Origin: Curvibacter gracilis ATCC BAA-807
Lineage (GTDB): Bacteria; Pseudomonadota; Gammaproteobacteria; Burkholderiales; Burkholderiaceae_C
NCBI RefSeq assembly: GCF_000518645.1
Contig: NZ_JADZ01000006.1
Coordinates: 124,001-188,000 of the forward strand
Reading direction: 5' to 3'
DNA length: 64,000 nucleotides
How positions within the stretch are numbered: the first letter of the stretch is position 1; every line of letters begins with the position of its first letter. The position numbers and the translations under genes are program-made. Shown here piece after piece: positions 1-7,876 of this stretch. A model generated the notes under the pieces. That model ran no database searches. It was not told the origin of the DNA and was given only the letters and a program-made list of their open reading frames with translations.

Positions 1-193
1 GGGTGAGGTCGCCATGCTCGCGCTGCAGCCGGGTGACAAATCCCAGGTAGTCGCGGCGCAGGGCGCGCAACTGGAGCAGCCCCAGCCAGCGCGTGGGCGG
101 CCCCGGCGGATCGGTCGCCTGCCTGGCGCCCCCGGGATCGGGGGAGGGGTCGGGGATGGGTGTGGCGTGGAACGTGGGCTTTGTGCGGTTCAT
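1..193 (-). CDS. Cytochrome P450, N-terminal fragment (cut by window edge)
   Basis: Reading leftward from an ATG at 193 gives 64 residues before the window ends. After a proline-rich leader comes DPPGPP, then a segment ending DYLGFVTRLQREHGDLT. A PPGPP hinge followed some 25 residues later by an aromatic, basic helix and a conserved EHGD(L/V) step is the usual N-terminal pattern of bacterial cytochrome P450s (heme monooxygenases). The heme-binding cysteine and I-helix lie outside the window, so family and substrate cannot be given. No membrane anchor is seen, consistent with a soluble bacterial P450. The gene is divergent from the AraC-type regulator at 293, which may control it (inference). 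Confidence 0.6.
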   Translation of the reverse strand, partial: MNRTKPTFHATPIPDPSPDPGGARQATDPPGPPTRWLGLLQLRALRRDYLGFVTRLQREHGDLT

Positions 194-292
194 GTCGCGT
201 AGCGTGCGCGCCCTGCCGCCAGGGGTATAGAACAAAGTCGACATCGCAGGGGCTTTGACAGGGGGGTCGCCGCCACGATCTAGACTCGGCCC

Positions 293-1174
293 ATGCTGCC
301 AACTCCCTCCTTGCTGGGTGCGCCAACCCGCCTGTACCTGCCCAGGGCCTCACTGGTGGCCTGCGTGCGCGGCACCATGGTCCGCAGCACCCTGGGCCTG
401 GACCTGAGTGATGAACAGCGCTTCAGCCACTTCCCGGCCACGCCCCTGTGCAGTGTGGGGTGGGTGTTCGAGGGCGACGGCGAGTTGCTGGCACGCGGCG
501 CGCCGGCCGCGCTGACCGCGCCGCGCCGCCCGTACGAATCACGCCTGATGTTCAGCGGCCCGCAAACGGCGCCCTCGATCACCTGGAGCCCCGGGCCGGC
601 CGCCGGCATGATGCTGATGCTCATGCCCGACGCCTTGCAAAATCTGACCGGACTCGATGTCGGCGCCTGGGTGGACCGCGTCGCAGACCTGCGCGAGGCC
701 CTGCCCGCCGACTGGGTGGCGATGGCCGAAACCGTGCTGACCCTGCCCGATGACGCCAGCCGCCTGGCCTGCCTGGAAGACTTCATCGAGCCGCGCTGGC
801 AGGCCGTGCGCCCGCGACTGCCGCTGCAGGCGCAGCGTTACCAGGATTGGGCTCAGTCGATGGCGCTGCGTGCCGCCACCTCGTCGGTGGGACGCAGCCT
901 GCGCCAGGTGGAGCGGCGCATCAAGCAATGGGCCGGCCAACCCATGCGGGAGTTGCGCGGCTTCGGTCGCTCCGAGCGCGCCTTTTTCATGGCCCTGGCC
1001 GAAGCCGAAGAAGGCCGGCGCCCGCGCTGGGCCGAAGTGGCCGAGGCCAGCGGCTATGCCGATCAATCGCACCTGTGCCGCGAAACGCGCCGGGTGACCG
1101 GCTTTGCACCCGACGAGCTGATGCGGCGGCTGGCCCGGGACGAGGGCTTCTGGGCCTACAGGCTCTGGCAGTGA
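293..1174 (+). CDS. AraC/XylS-family transcriptional regulator
   Basis: This 293-residue protein has a C-terminal DNA-binding part of the AraC type. The second helix-turn-helix is recognisable near residues 250-285, where YADQSHLCRETRRVTGFAP matches the conserved family pattern (F/Y)xDQSHxxRxFrxxxGxxP. The first ~170 residues match no sensor domain I can name. The ATG at 293 lies 99 bp from the divergent P450 start, so the two genes share a promoter region and the regulator probably responds to a substrate related to the P450 (inference). It ends 19 bp before the stop of the convergent gene at 1194. The effector is unknown. Confidence 0.8.
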   Translation: MLPTPSLLGAPTRLYLPRASLVACVRGTMVRSTLGLDLSDEQRFSHFPATPLCSVGWVFEGDGELLARGAPAALTAPRRPYESRLMFSGPQTAPSITWSPGPAAGMMLMLMPDALQNLTGLDVGAWVDRVADLREALPADWVAMAETVLTLPDDASRLACLEDFIEPRWQAVRPRLPLQAQRYQDWAQSMALRAATSSVGRSLRQVERRIKQWAGQPMRELRGFGRSERAFFMALAEAEEGRRPRWAEVAEASGYADQSHLCRETRRVTGFAPDELMRRLARDEGFWAYRLWQ

Positions 1175-1193
1175 GCCCACCTGGCCCCGGGGC

Positions 1194-1910
1194 TCAGGGC
1201 ATGGGCAGGCAGTGCAGCCGCGCCGCGCGCCGCGCCCCCGTGGCCGGGCCCAGCCCCTGCAGCACCACGCTGTCGAGCTCGGGCAGGTAGACCACGCTGG
1301 CCGGCCCGAGCACGGTGTAGCGCGGGCTGTCCTTGAGGTGCTCTTCGAACACGGCCTGCACGCCGCTGAGCACATGCTCGATCACCAGCCGGCGCCGCCC
1401 GGTGTAGAGGCGCTCTGCCTTTTGCTCTGCCTTTTGCTCGGCTTTTTGCTCAGCCTTGTGCTCCCCCTTTTGGCCGGCGCGCGCCGGCGCCAGGCGCGTC
1501 TGGCCCTCAAAGCTCAGGCGCAGGCGCAGGGCGCCGTCGTGGCTCAGGCACTGGCCTTCGAGGCCGCTCAGGCAGCGCGGGGGCAGGGCCAGTTCCTCAT
1601 CGGGCAGGGGGTGCAGCTCGGGTTCTTGCAGGCGCTCGGGCGGCTGCGCCTTGAGGCGGGGGCAGGCGCGGCCGCCGGGGTCGCTCTCCAGCGCCCACAG
1701 ATGGGCCGGGGGGCTGCCGCCGGCCAGGGCCGTGCTGGCCAGAAAGTACTGCCCCTGATCGCTGCGCCACCAATGCCAGGCGGTGACGGTCGCGCCCACC
1801 GGATCGGGGCCGACCATGGCACGCACCGGCCAGGGGCTGCGCACAGCCTCCAGGGCCCACGAAGCAGGCAGGAACAGGCCCAGCAGGGCCAGCGCAAACA
1901 CGACACGCAT
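1194..1910 (-). CDS. Secreted protein of unknown function with AEQK repeat
   Basis: This 238-residue protein starts at the ATG at 1910 and opens with a clear signal peptide (basic N-terminus, hydrophobic stretch LALLGLFLPASW, cleavage likely after ALA or ALEA). The mature part has four or more cysteines and a C-terminal half that reads like a small beta-rich domain ending LHCLPMP. In the middle, a four-residue unit (K-A-E-Q) is repeated about four times, encoded by a 12-bp tandem DNA repeat at 1414-1461, giving a charged linker. It lies 58 bp downstream of the thiamine-diphosphate enzyme gene on the same strand and could be the last gene of that unit. I do not recognise the family. Confidence 0.6.
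   Translation of the reverse strand: MRVVFALALLGLFLPASWALEAVRSPWPVRAMVGPDPVGATVTAWHWWRSDQGQYFLASTALAGGSPPAHLWALESDPGGRACPRLKAQPPERLQEPELHPLPDEELALPPRCLSGLEGQCLSHDGALRLRLSFEGQTRLAPARAGQKGEHKAEQKAEQKAEQKAERLYTGRRRLVIEHVLSGVQAVFEEHLKDSPRYTVLGPASVVYLPELDSVVLQGLGPATGARRAARLHCLPMP
1414..1461. repeat. 12-bp tandem repeat, four units, inside a coding region
   Basis: Four consecutive 12-bp units (TCTGCCTTTTGC, an identical copy, then two diverged copies) lie in frame in the secreted protein gene. On the minus strand they encode the K-A-E-Q charged linker. As the unit is a multiple of three, copy-number change would lengthen or shorten the linker without a frameshift. Confidence 0.85.
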
Positions 1911-1968
1911 CGGGCGATCCGGGGTAAGACAGGCCCCGGAGTTTAGAGCCTGATGCGCCCGCCCCCGA

Positions 1969-3666
1969 TCAGCGCCGCGCCAGTGCCGCCTCGCGCAGCC
2001 CCTGCAGGGTGCCGGCCGGGGTGATGGCCTCGGGGTCGAGCAGGCAGTGCAGGATGGCCGGCAGGCCGCTGGCCCGCGCACGCGCCAGCGCCGGGGCGAA
2101 GTCGTCGCTGTGCTCCACCCGCTCGCCATGGCCGCCGAAGGCCTGGGCATAGGCCCGGAAATCGGGGTTCTTCAAGGCCGTGCCGCTGATGCGGCCCGGG
2201 TACTCGCGCTCCTGGTGCATGCGGATGGTGCCGTACATGGCGTTGTCCAGCAGCACCACGATCAGGGGCAGGCCGTACTGCACCGCGGTGGCGAACTCCT
2301 GGCCGTGCATCATGAAGTCGCCGTCACCGGCGAACACCACCACCTCGCGCTGCGGCCACAGGCGCTTGGCCCCCACGCCCGCGGGCAGGCCATAGCCCAT
2401 GGAGCCGCTGGTGGGCGCCAGCTGGCTGGCGTAGTGGCGGAAGGGCCAGAAGCGGTGCACCCAGGTGGCGAAATTGCCCGCGCCATTGCAGAAGATGGTG
2501 TCGGCCGGCAGCACCTCGCGCAGGTGCTGCATCACCGAGCCCATCTGCAAGGGGCCGGGGATGCGGATGGGCGCGGGGTCGCTCCAGCGCAGGAAGTCGG
2601 CATGGGCCTCATCCGCCCGGGCCCGACCCGGGGCCGGTACAGGCGGCGGCAACTGCGCCAGCGCCGCAGCCAGGGCCTGCGGCGTGGCATGGATCGCCAA
2701 CTCGGGCCGGTACAGGCGGCCCAGTTCGTCGGCGTCGGCGTGCACATGCACCAGCGGCTGGCCCGGGTTGGGGATGCCCAGCAGCTCATAGCCCTGCGAG
2801 GGCACCTCGGACAGGCGCCCGCCCACCAGCACGATCAGGTCGGCCTCGCGGATGCGCGCCAGCAGGCGCGGGTTGACGCCCAGGCCCAGGTCGCCGGCAT
2901 AGCAGGGGTGGTCGGCGCTGAACAGCATCTGGCGGCGGAACGAGCAGGCCACCGGCAGCGCATGGGCCAGGGCAAAGGCCTCGAACTGCTGCACCGCCTC
3001 GGCCGACCAGCGCGAGCCCCCCACGATGGCGATGGGCCGCTGCGCCGCCTGCAGCCGCTGCTGCAAGGCGGCCAGCTCGGCGGCCCCGGGGTGCGTCTCG
3101 GGCACGGCAAAGGGTTGGGCGTCGGCCACGCTCGCGGCCTGGGTCAGCATGTCTTCGGGCAAGGCCACCACCACCGGCCCGGGCCGGCCCGAGGTGGCCA
3201 CCTGGAAGGCGCGGGCCACCAGTTCGGGCACCCGGGCGGGGTCGTCGATCTGCACCACCCACTTGCTCATGGTGCCGAACACGGCGGCGTAATCCAGCTC
3301 CTGAAAGGCCTCGCGGCCCATCGCGCCGCGGGCCACCTGGCCCACGAACAGGATCATCGGGGTCGAGTCCTGGTGCGCAATGTGGATGCCGGCGGCCGCA
3401 TTGGTGGCCCCCGGCCCGCGCGTGACAAAGCATATGCCCGGGCGCCCGGTGAGCTTGCCCTGGGCCTCGGCCATCATGGCCGCCCCACCTTCCTGGCGGC
3501 ACACCGTGACCGCGATCGAGGCATCGTGCAAGGCATCGAGCACCGCGAGATAGCTCTCGCCAGGCACACAGAACAGCTGCTGCACACCGTGTGCCAGCAG
3601 TTGGTCCACCAGGATCTGGCCGCCGGTGCGGGGGGTGGGATGGGAGGGGAGCGTGGAGGGCGTCAT
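1969..3666 (-). CDS. Thiamine diphosphate-dependent enzyme, acetolactate synthase-like
   Basis: This 565-residue protein has the full three-domain layout of the acetolactate synthase / pyruvate oxidase superfamily. The N-terminal pyrimidine-binding domain has the activating glutamate in FCVPGESYLAVLDAL and then RQEGGAAMMAEAQGKLTGRPG. A central domain follows. The C-terminal diphosphate-binding domain has the GDG...N metal and cofactor motif (FAGDGDFMMHGQEF through LLDNAMYGTIRMHQ). Length matches the family. It need not be a true acetolactate synthase: no regulatory small subunit follows, and the gene sits 34 bp downstream of an amino-acid-type solute-binding protein gene, suggesting a catabolic decarboxylase or ligase acting on an imported 2-oxo or amino acid (inference). 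Substrate not determined. Confidence 0.8.
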   Translation of the reverse strand: MTPSTLPSHPTPRTGGQILVDQLLAHGVQQLFCVPGESYLAVLDALHDASIAVTVCRQEGGAAMMAEAQGKLTGRPGICFVTRGPGATNAAAGIHIAHQDSTPMILFVGQVARGAMGREAFQELDYAAVFGTMSKWVVQIDDPARVPELVARAFQVATSGRPGPVVVALPEDMLTQAASVADAQPFAVPETHPGAAELAALQQRLQAAQRPIAIVGGSRWSAEAVQQFEAFALAHALPVACSFRRQMLFSADHPCYAGDLGLGVNPRLLARIREADLIVLVGGRLSEVPSQGYELLGIPNPGQPLVHVHADADELGRLYRPELAIHATPQALAAALAQLPPPVPAPGRARADEAHADFLRWSDPAPIRIPGPLQMGSVMQHLREVLPADTIFCNGAGNFATWVHRFWPFRHYASQLAPTSGSMGYGLPAGVGAKRLWPQREVVVFAGDGDFMMHGQEFATAVQYGLPLIVVLLDNAMYGTIRMHQEREYPGRISGTALKNPDFRAYAQAFGGHGERVEHSDDFAPALARARASGLPAILHCLLDPEAITPAGTLQGLREAALARR

Positions 3667-3700
3667 GGCGGGTGCAGGGGTTCAGTGAAACAGGCGCTCT

Positions 3701-4624
3701 TCAACGAGCGGCATAGCTTTCGAGGGGCAGGTCATTGGGGTTGGCGATGAGTTGGCGCAAAGCCGCGCTCATGGACAGGTTCAGCGGGGTCTGACGCGGC
3801 GGGATCGGCTCCAGGAACCACTTGGCGTACAGGCGTTCCAGCTCACCGGATTTCATCAGCGCCCGGATCGAGCCATCCACCGCCGCCTTGAAGGCCGGGT
3901 CGTCCTTGCGGAACAGCAAGGCGATGGGCTCGGAGCCCAGCGGCTCGCCGACGATGCGCCAGGCCTGGGGCGTCTTGGAATTGGCGATGATGCCGGCCAG
4001 CAGGTTGTCGTCCAGCACAAAGGCATCGGCCCGGCCCGACTCGAGGATCAGAAAGCTCTCCAGGTGGTCCTTGCCCAGCGCGGTCTTGAACGTGAGGTTC
4101 TGCGCCCGCTCCAGCTTGCGCAGCAACTGGACCGCCGTGGTGCCGGTGGTGGCGGCCACGCTGCGGCCGGCCAACTGGGCCACCGAGGTGATGCCGGAGT
4201 CGGCCCGCACGGCCATGCGCACCTCGCTCACATAGGTGGTCAAGGCAAAGGCGACCTGCTGCTGGCGCGCCAGGTTGTTGGTGGTGGGGCCACAGCCGAT
4301 GTCGACCGTGCCGTTGCTCACCAACGGCAGGGTGTTCTGTGCGGTCAGGGCCATGTACTCCAGCCGGGCCTTGGGCGCGATGTCCTTCAACACGCGCTCG
4401 CACAGCTCGACGTGGTAGCCCACGAAGCGCTCATTGGCCCCCAGCGCGTAGGCCATGGGCGGCGAGGCCTCGCGCACGCCCAGCACCACCTTGCCGGTGT
4501 TGCGGATCTTGTCCAGCGTGCCCTCGGCCGGTGCGGCGGTCTGGGCCTGCGCCAGCAGGGCGCCAGCGGCCAGCACCAGGCTCAGGGACTTGGCCAGCCA
4601 GGCCAGCGAAAACATCGATCTCAT
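3701..4624 (-). CDS. Periplasmic amino-acid-type solute-binding protein (family 3)
   Basis: The 307-residue product begins MRSMFSLAWLAK with a signal peptide cleaved near AQAQTAAP. The body matches family 3 solute-binding proteins of polar amino-acid ABC importers (GltI type): GKVVLGVREASPPMAY, GYHVELCERVL, GCGPTTNNLARQQQVAFALTTY and a C-terminal region ending with the typical short helix. The ATG at 4624 was chosen because AAGGAG lies seven bases upstream and the signal peptide follows at once. No permease or ATPase gene is adjacent, so it either serves a transporter encoded elsewhere or is an orphan receptor. It is transcribed with the thiamine-diphosphate enzyme and is divergent from the LysR regulator. 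Confidence 0.85.
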   Translation of the reverse strand: MRSMFSLAWLAKSLSLVLAAGALLAQAQTAAPAEGTLDKIRNTGKVVLGVREASPPMAYALGANERFVGYHVELCERVLKDIAPKARLEYMALTAQNTLPLVSNGTVDIGCGPTTNNLARQQQVAFALTTYVSEVRMAVRADSGITSVAQLAGRSVAATTGTTAVQLLRKLERAQNLTFKTALGKDHLESFLILESGRADAFVLDDNLLAGIIANSKTPQAWRIVGEPLGSEPIALLFRKDDPAFKAAVDGSIRALMKSGELERLYAKWFLEPIPPRQTPLNLSMSAALRQLIANPNDLPLESYAAR

Positions 4625-4688
4625 GCGCGTGCTCCTTGAAGGGGGGTGGGGCCGTCTGAAGCGGCCGCTTTTTTGCAAACGGCCAATA

Positions 4689-4779
4689 TCAGACAAAGCC
4701 GGTGCTTGCGATAGCTATAAATCCTCAGCACTTGATTCCGATTGCTCATCAAGTCCAGCCCAAGCACTGGTTTGTCTGA
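4689..4779. promoter_or_regulatory. Divergent control region with nested inverted repeats
   Basis: Between the solute-binding protein gene and the LysR gene, CAGACAAAGCCGGTGCTTG at 4690-4708 is mirrored by CAAGCACTGGTTTGTCTG at 4761-4778; the arms match except for one substitution and one extra base. Inside lies a perfect 7-bp pair, ACTTGAT at 4730-4736 and ATCAAGT at 4748-4754. LysR-type regulators bind interrupted dyads in exactly this position, so these are the likely binding sites of the neighbouring regulator (inference). Confidence 0.55.
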
Positions 4780-4817
4780 GTTATCGTGGGGCCTGCCTCA
4801 TGACTTGAAGACATCAC

Positions 4818-5717
4818 ATGCTGCGCCGCAACCTGCTGCCCCCCATCCCCGGCCTGCTGGCCTTTGAAGCCGCGGCCCGCCACGGCAGCATCTCGCGCGC
4901 CGCCGCCGAGCTGCACCTGACGCAGGGCGCGGTGTCGCGCCAGATCCACCAGCTCGAAGAGCAACTGGGCCTGGCCCTGTTCCACCGCGTGCGCCAGCGG
5001 GTGGTGCTGACCGACCCGGGCCGCATCTATGCCGGCGAGCTGCGCCCGCTGCTGCGCCAGCTCAGCGACACCACACAGAAGGTGATGGGCTTTGCCGGCG
5101 ACGGCGGGGTGTTGAACCTGGCCGTGCTGCCCACCTTCGGCACCCGCTGGCTGACGCCGCGCCTGGGCCGCTTCATGGCCCAGCACCCGCAGGCCAGCCT
5201 CAACCTGGCCACCCGCACCGAGCCCTTCGACTTTGCCAGCGAGCCCTTTGACGCGGCCATCCATTTCGGCGCACCGCACTGGGCCGGCGCCACCTGCTAC
5301 CCCCTGATGCGCGAAGAGGTGGTGGCGCTGAGCAGCCCGGCCTACCAGCGCGAGCAGGGCCTGCGCCGGGTGGCCGACCTGGCGCGCGCCGTGCGCCTGC
5401 AGCAGACCACCCGCCCCACGCTGTGGGCCGACTGGTTTGCCGCTGCCGGCCACCCGGTGGCGCAGGCGGCGCGCGGGCCGCGCTTCGAGCAGTTCTCGAT
5501 GATTGCCCAGGCCGCCGTGCATGGCCTGGGGGCCGCCCTGCTGCCGCGCTTTCTGGTGCAGGAAGAGATCGACAGCGGCGCCCTGGTGCCGCTGCCGGGC
5601 CCGCACCTGCAAGGGCCCGATGCCTACCACCTGGTGGTGCCCGACGCGCGCGCCGAGACCCCGCTGGTGCAGGCCCTGCGCGACTGGCTGCTGGCGGAGT
5701 GCGCGGGCAAGCCCTGA
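4818..5717 (+). CDS. LysR-family transcriptional regulator (GcvA-like)
   Basis: This 299-residue protein has an N-terminal winged helix-turn-helix (LLAFEAAARHGSISRAAAELHLTQGAVSRQIHQLEEQLGLALF, split here as a description of residues ~13-55) typical of LysR regulators. A ~200-residue effector-binding domain follows, with the GcvA-group signature around FDAAIHFGAPHW and a C-terminal LVVPDARAETPLVQALRDWL. It is divergent from the solute-binding protein and thiamine-diphosphate enzyme genes and most likely controls them through the nested inverted repeats at 4689-4779. The downstream MFS gene on the same strand starts 64 bp after its stop and could also be under its control. The inducer is unknown. 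Confidence 0.9.
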   Translation: MLRRNLLPPIPGLLAFEAAARHGSISRAAAELHLTQGAVSRQIHQLEEQLGLALFHRVRQRVVLTDPGRIYAGELRPLLRQLSDTTQKVMGFAGDGGVLNLAVLPTFGTRWLTPRLGRFMAQHPQASLNLATRTEPFDFASEPFDAAIHFGAPHWAGATCYPLMREEVVALSSPAYQREQGLRRVADLARAVRLQQTTRPTLWADWFAAAGHPVAQAARGPRFEQFSMIAQAAVHGLGAALLPRFLVQEEIDSGALVPLPGPHLQGPDAYHLVVPDARAETPLVQALRDWLLAECAGKP

Positions 5718-5781
5718 GTCGTCTCCAGGGGGCTGCGGGATACGATGGGCGGTTTGTCTTTCGCCCCCCCCGGAGTCGCCC

Positions 5782-6975
5782 ATGAATCGCCACCTGTTGC
5801 TGCTGACCCTGTGTCAGGGCCTGTTCCTGACCAACAACGTGGTGTTCATTGCCATCAACGGCCTGGTGGGCCTGAGCCTGGCCCCCGTGAGCTGGATGGC
5901 CACCCTGCCGGTGATGGGCTATGTGGTGGGTGGGGCCTTGTCCACCGCCCTGGTGGCCCGCTCGCAGGCCCGGTTCGGGCGCCGGGGCTCGTTCCAGATC
6001 GGGCTGGCGGTGGCCTTTGTGTCGGCGCTCACCTGCCTGGTGGCGGCGCTCACCCGGCAGTTCTGGCTGCTGTGCGCGGCCACGCTGGTGGCGGGCTACT
6101 ACAGCGCCAATGGCCAGCTGTACCGTTTTGCGGCCGCCGAGCTGGCCGCCCCCGCGTTCCGCGAAAAAGCGGTGTCGCTGGTGCTGGCCGGCGGCCTGAT
6201 CGGTGCCGTGGCCGGGCCCAACCTGGCCAAGTACACGCGCGACCTCGGCGCGGTGCCCTTTGCCGGGGCCTATGCGGCGCTGATGGGGGTGGCCCTGCTG
6301 GCCATGGCCTGCATGTCGCTGATCCGCTTTCCCGAGCCGGCCCGGCCCGCGCACGGGGGCACCGCCCCGGTCGGGCGGCCGCTGGGCGAGATCATGCGTC
6401 AGCCCGTGTTCGTGGTGGCCGCCCTGAGCGCGGCGCTGGGCTACGGCGTGATGAACCTGCTGATGGCCGCCACCCCGCTGGCCATGCAGGTGTGCGGCCT
6501 GGGCTTTGACGATGCGGCCCTGGTGCTGCAGTGGCACGTGGTGGGCATGTTCGCCCCGGGCTTTTTCACCGGCCACCTGATCAAGCGCTACGGCCCGCTG
6601 CCGGTGATGGGGGTGGGTGTGCTGCTGAATGCGGGCTGCGTGGCGGTGGCGCTGAGCGGGGTGGATCTGCAGCAGTTCCTGGTGGCGCTGTTCCTGCTGG
6701 GCCTGGGCTGGAACCTGCTGTTCACCGGCGCCACCACCCTGGCCATGCGGGCCTACCGGCCCGAGGAAAAAGACCGTGCCCAGGCGGCCATCAATTTCTG
6801 CGTGTTCGGCACCATGGCCTTCACCGCCTTCGCTTCGGGGGCCCTGGTCACCACCCAAGGCTGGAGCCTGCTCAACCTGGGCTCGCTGCTGCCGGTGCTG
6901 CTGACCGGGCTGGGCCTGGGCTGGCTGGGCTGGGAGCAGCGTCAACAGCGGCAGCGCAACCCGGCCACGGCCTGA
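5782..6975 (+). CDS. MFS transporter
   Basis: The 397-residue protein is very hydrophobic, with about twelve predicted membrane spans in two halves, the standard major facilitator layout. The loop between spans two and three reads SQARFGRRGSFQIG, a variant of the MFS motif GxxxDRxGRR. The ATG at 5782 was chosen because GGAG lies just upstream and the first membrane span follows directly. The stop is immediately followed by the stop of the convergent hydrolase gene, with no spacer. Substrate cannot be read from the sequence. The position after the LysR gene allows co-regulation, but no promoter was identified. Confidence 0.85.
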   Translation: MNRHLLLLTLCQGLFLTNNVVFIAINGLVGLSLAPVSWMATLPVMGYVVGGALSTALVARSQARFGRRGSFQIGLAVAFVSALTCLVAALTRQFWLLCAATLVAGYYSANGQLYRFAAAELAAPAFREKAVSLVLAGGLIGAVAGPNLAKYTRDLGAVPFAGAYAALMGVALLAMACMSLIRFPEPARPAHGGTAPVGRPLGEIMRQPVFVVAALSAALGYGVMNLLMAATPLAMQVCGLGFDDAALVLQWHVVGMFAPGFFTGHLIKRYGPLPVMGVGVLLNAGCVAVALSGVDLQQFLVALFLLGLGWNLLFTGATTLAMRAYRPEEKDRAQAAINFCVFGTMAFTAFASGALVTTQGWSLLNLGSLLPVLLTGLGLGWLGWEQRQQRQRNPATA

Positions 6976-7842
6976 TCAACCGGGCAGTGGGGCGAAGTGC
7001 TTGTCGAGCCAGGCCTGCAGACAGGCCAGCACCGAGGCCGGATCATGCTCATTGAACGGCTCGTTGAACAGCTCGTGGTAGAGCGCCGGGAACTCGGTGC
7101 TTTCAACGCATGAGGGCGCGGCGGCGGCAAAGGCCCGGCTGCCTGCGGGCTGCACCAGGCGGTCGTCGCCCGCATACATCAGCAGGCTGGGCACGCGCCA
7201 GCGCGCGGCCTGGGCCACCACGGCCGGGCCACCCTGGGCGATGAAGCTGGCCAGGCGGGCCGAGATGCGGTCGTGCACCAGCGGGTCGGCCAGGTAGGCG
7301 CGCACCACCTCGGGGTCGTGCGACAGGTACTTGGGCTGCAGGCCGTTGCCCACGCGCAGGTTGGGCAACCAGCGCGGCAGCACCGCCAGCAGCAGCTTCT
7401 GCACCGGGCTGAGACCCGCATCCAGGGCGGGTGAGGACAGCACCAGGCCATCGACCCGGCTCGCGTAGCGGGCCACGAACTGGGCCGCCACCAGGCCGCC
7501 CATGCTGTGGCCCAGCAAGATCAGCGGGGTGTCGCGCGGGTGGCGCGCCCGGGTGCTTTCCACCAGGTCGGCCAGGTCGTCGAGCAGCCGGGTGTCGCTG
7601 CTGAGGCCGCCGCGCGGGCCACCCGACTCACCGTGGCCGTACTGGTCATAGCCCCGCACCTCGAAGCCCCAGCCATTGAGGCGACGCGCCAGCGCCTCAT
7701 AGCGGCCGGCATGCTCGCCCAGGCCGTGCACCAGCAGCACGGCCGCGCGTGGCACACGGCCCTCGGCCAGCGGCCAGTCCTGCACCGCCAGGTTCTCGCC
7801 ATCGGAGGCGGTGAAGGTGGACAGGGTCGATTCGGTGCTCAT
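6976..7842 (-). CDS. Alpha/beta hydrolase, lysophospholipase / monoacylglycerol lipase type
   Basis: This 288-residue protein has the alpha/beta-hydrolase landmarks. VLLVHGLGEHAGRYE forms the oxyanion region near residue 40. GYDQYGHGESGG comes near residue 65. The nucleophile elbow GHSMGG puts the catalytic serine at residue 113. YAGDDRLVQ carries the likely acid and YHELFNE the catalytic histidine. Together these match the Serine aminopeptidase S33 / monoglyceride lipase group, which hydrolyses lysophospholipids or monoacylglycerols. There is no signal peptide, so it is probably cytoplasmic or peripherally membrane-bound. It lies 34 bp downstream of the M20 peptidase gene on the same strand and may be co-transcribed. 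Confidence 0.85.
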   Translation of the reverse strand: MSTESTLSTFTASDGENLAVQDWPLAEGRVPRAAVLLVHGLGEHAGRYEALARRLNGWGFEVRGYDQYGHGESGGPRGGLSSDTRLLDDLADLVESTRARHPRDTPLILLGHSMGGLVAAQFVARYASRVDGLVLSSPALDAGLSPVQKLLLAVLPRWLPNLRVGNGLQPKYLSHDPEVVRAYLADPLVHDRISARLASFIAQGGPAVVAQAARWRVPSLLMYAGDDRLVQPAGSRAFAAAAPSCVESTEFPALYHELFNEPFNEHDPASVLACLQAWLDKHFAPLPG

Positions 7843-7876
7843 CGTGGGTGGGTGTCGCTTGAAGACCGCTGCCGCA

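Noticed and set aside
1414-1461. Tandem repeat as a possible CRISPR
   Set aside because: Units are 12 bp, adjacent with no spacers, and lie in a coding frame.
2047-3750. A 567-codon frame opposite the thiamine-diphosphate enzyme
   Set aside because: Same reason: mirror of a clear gene, no domain.
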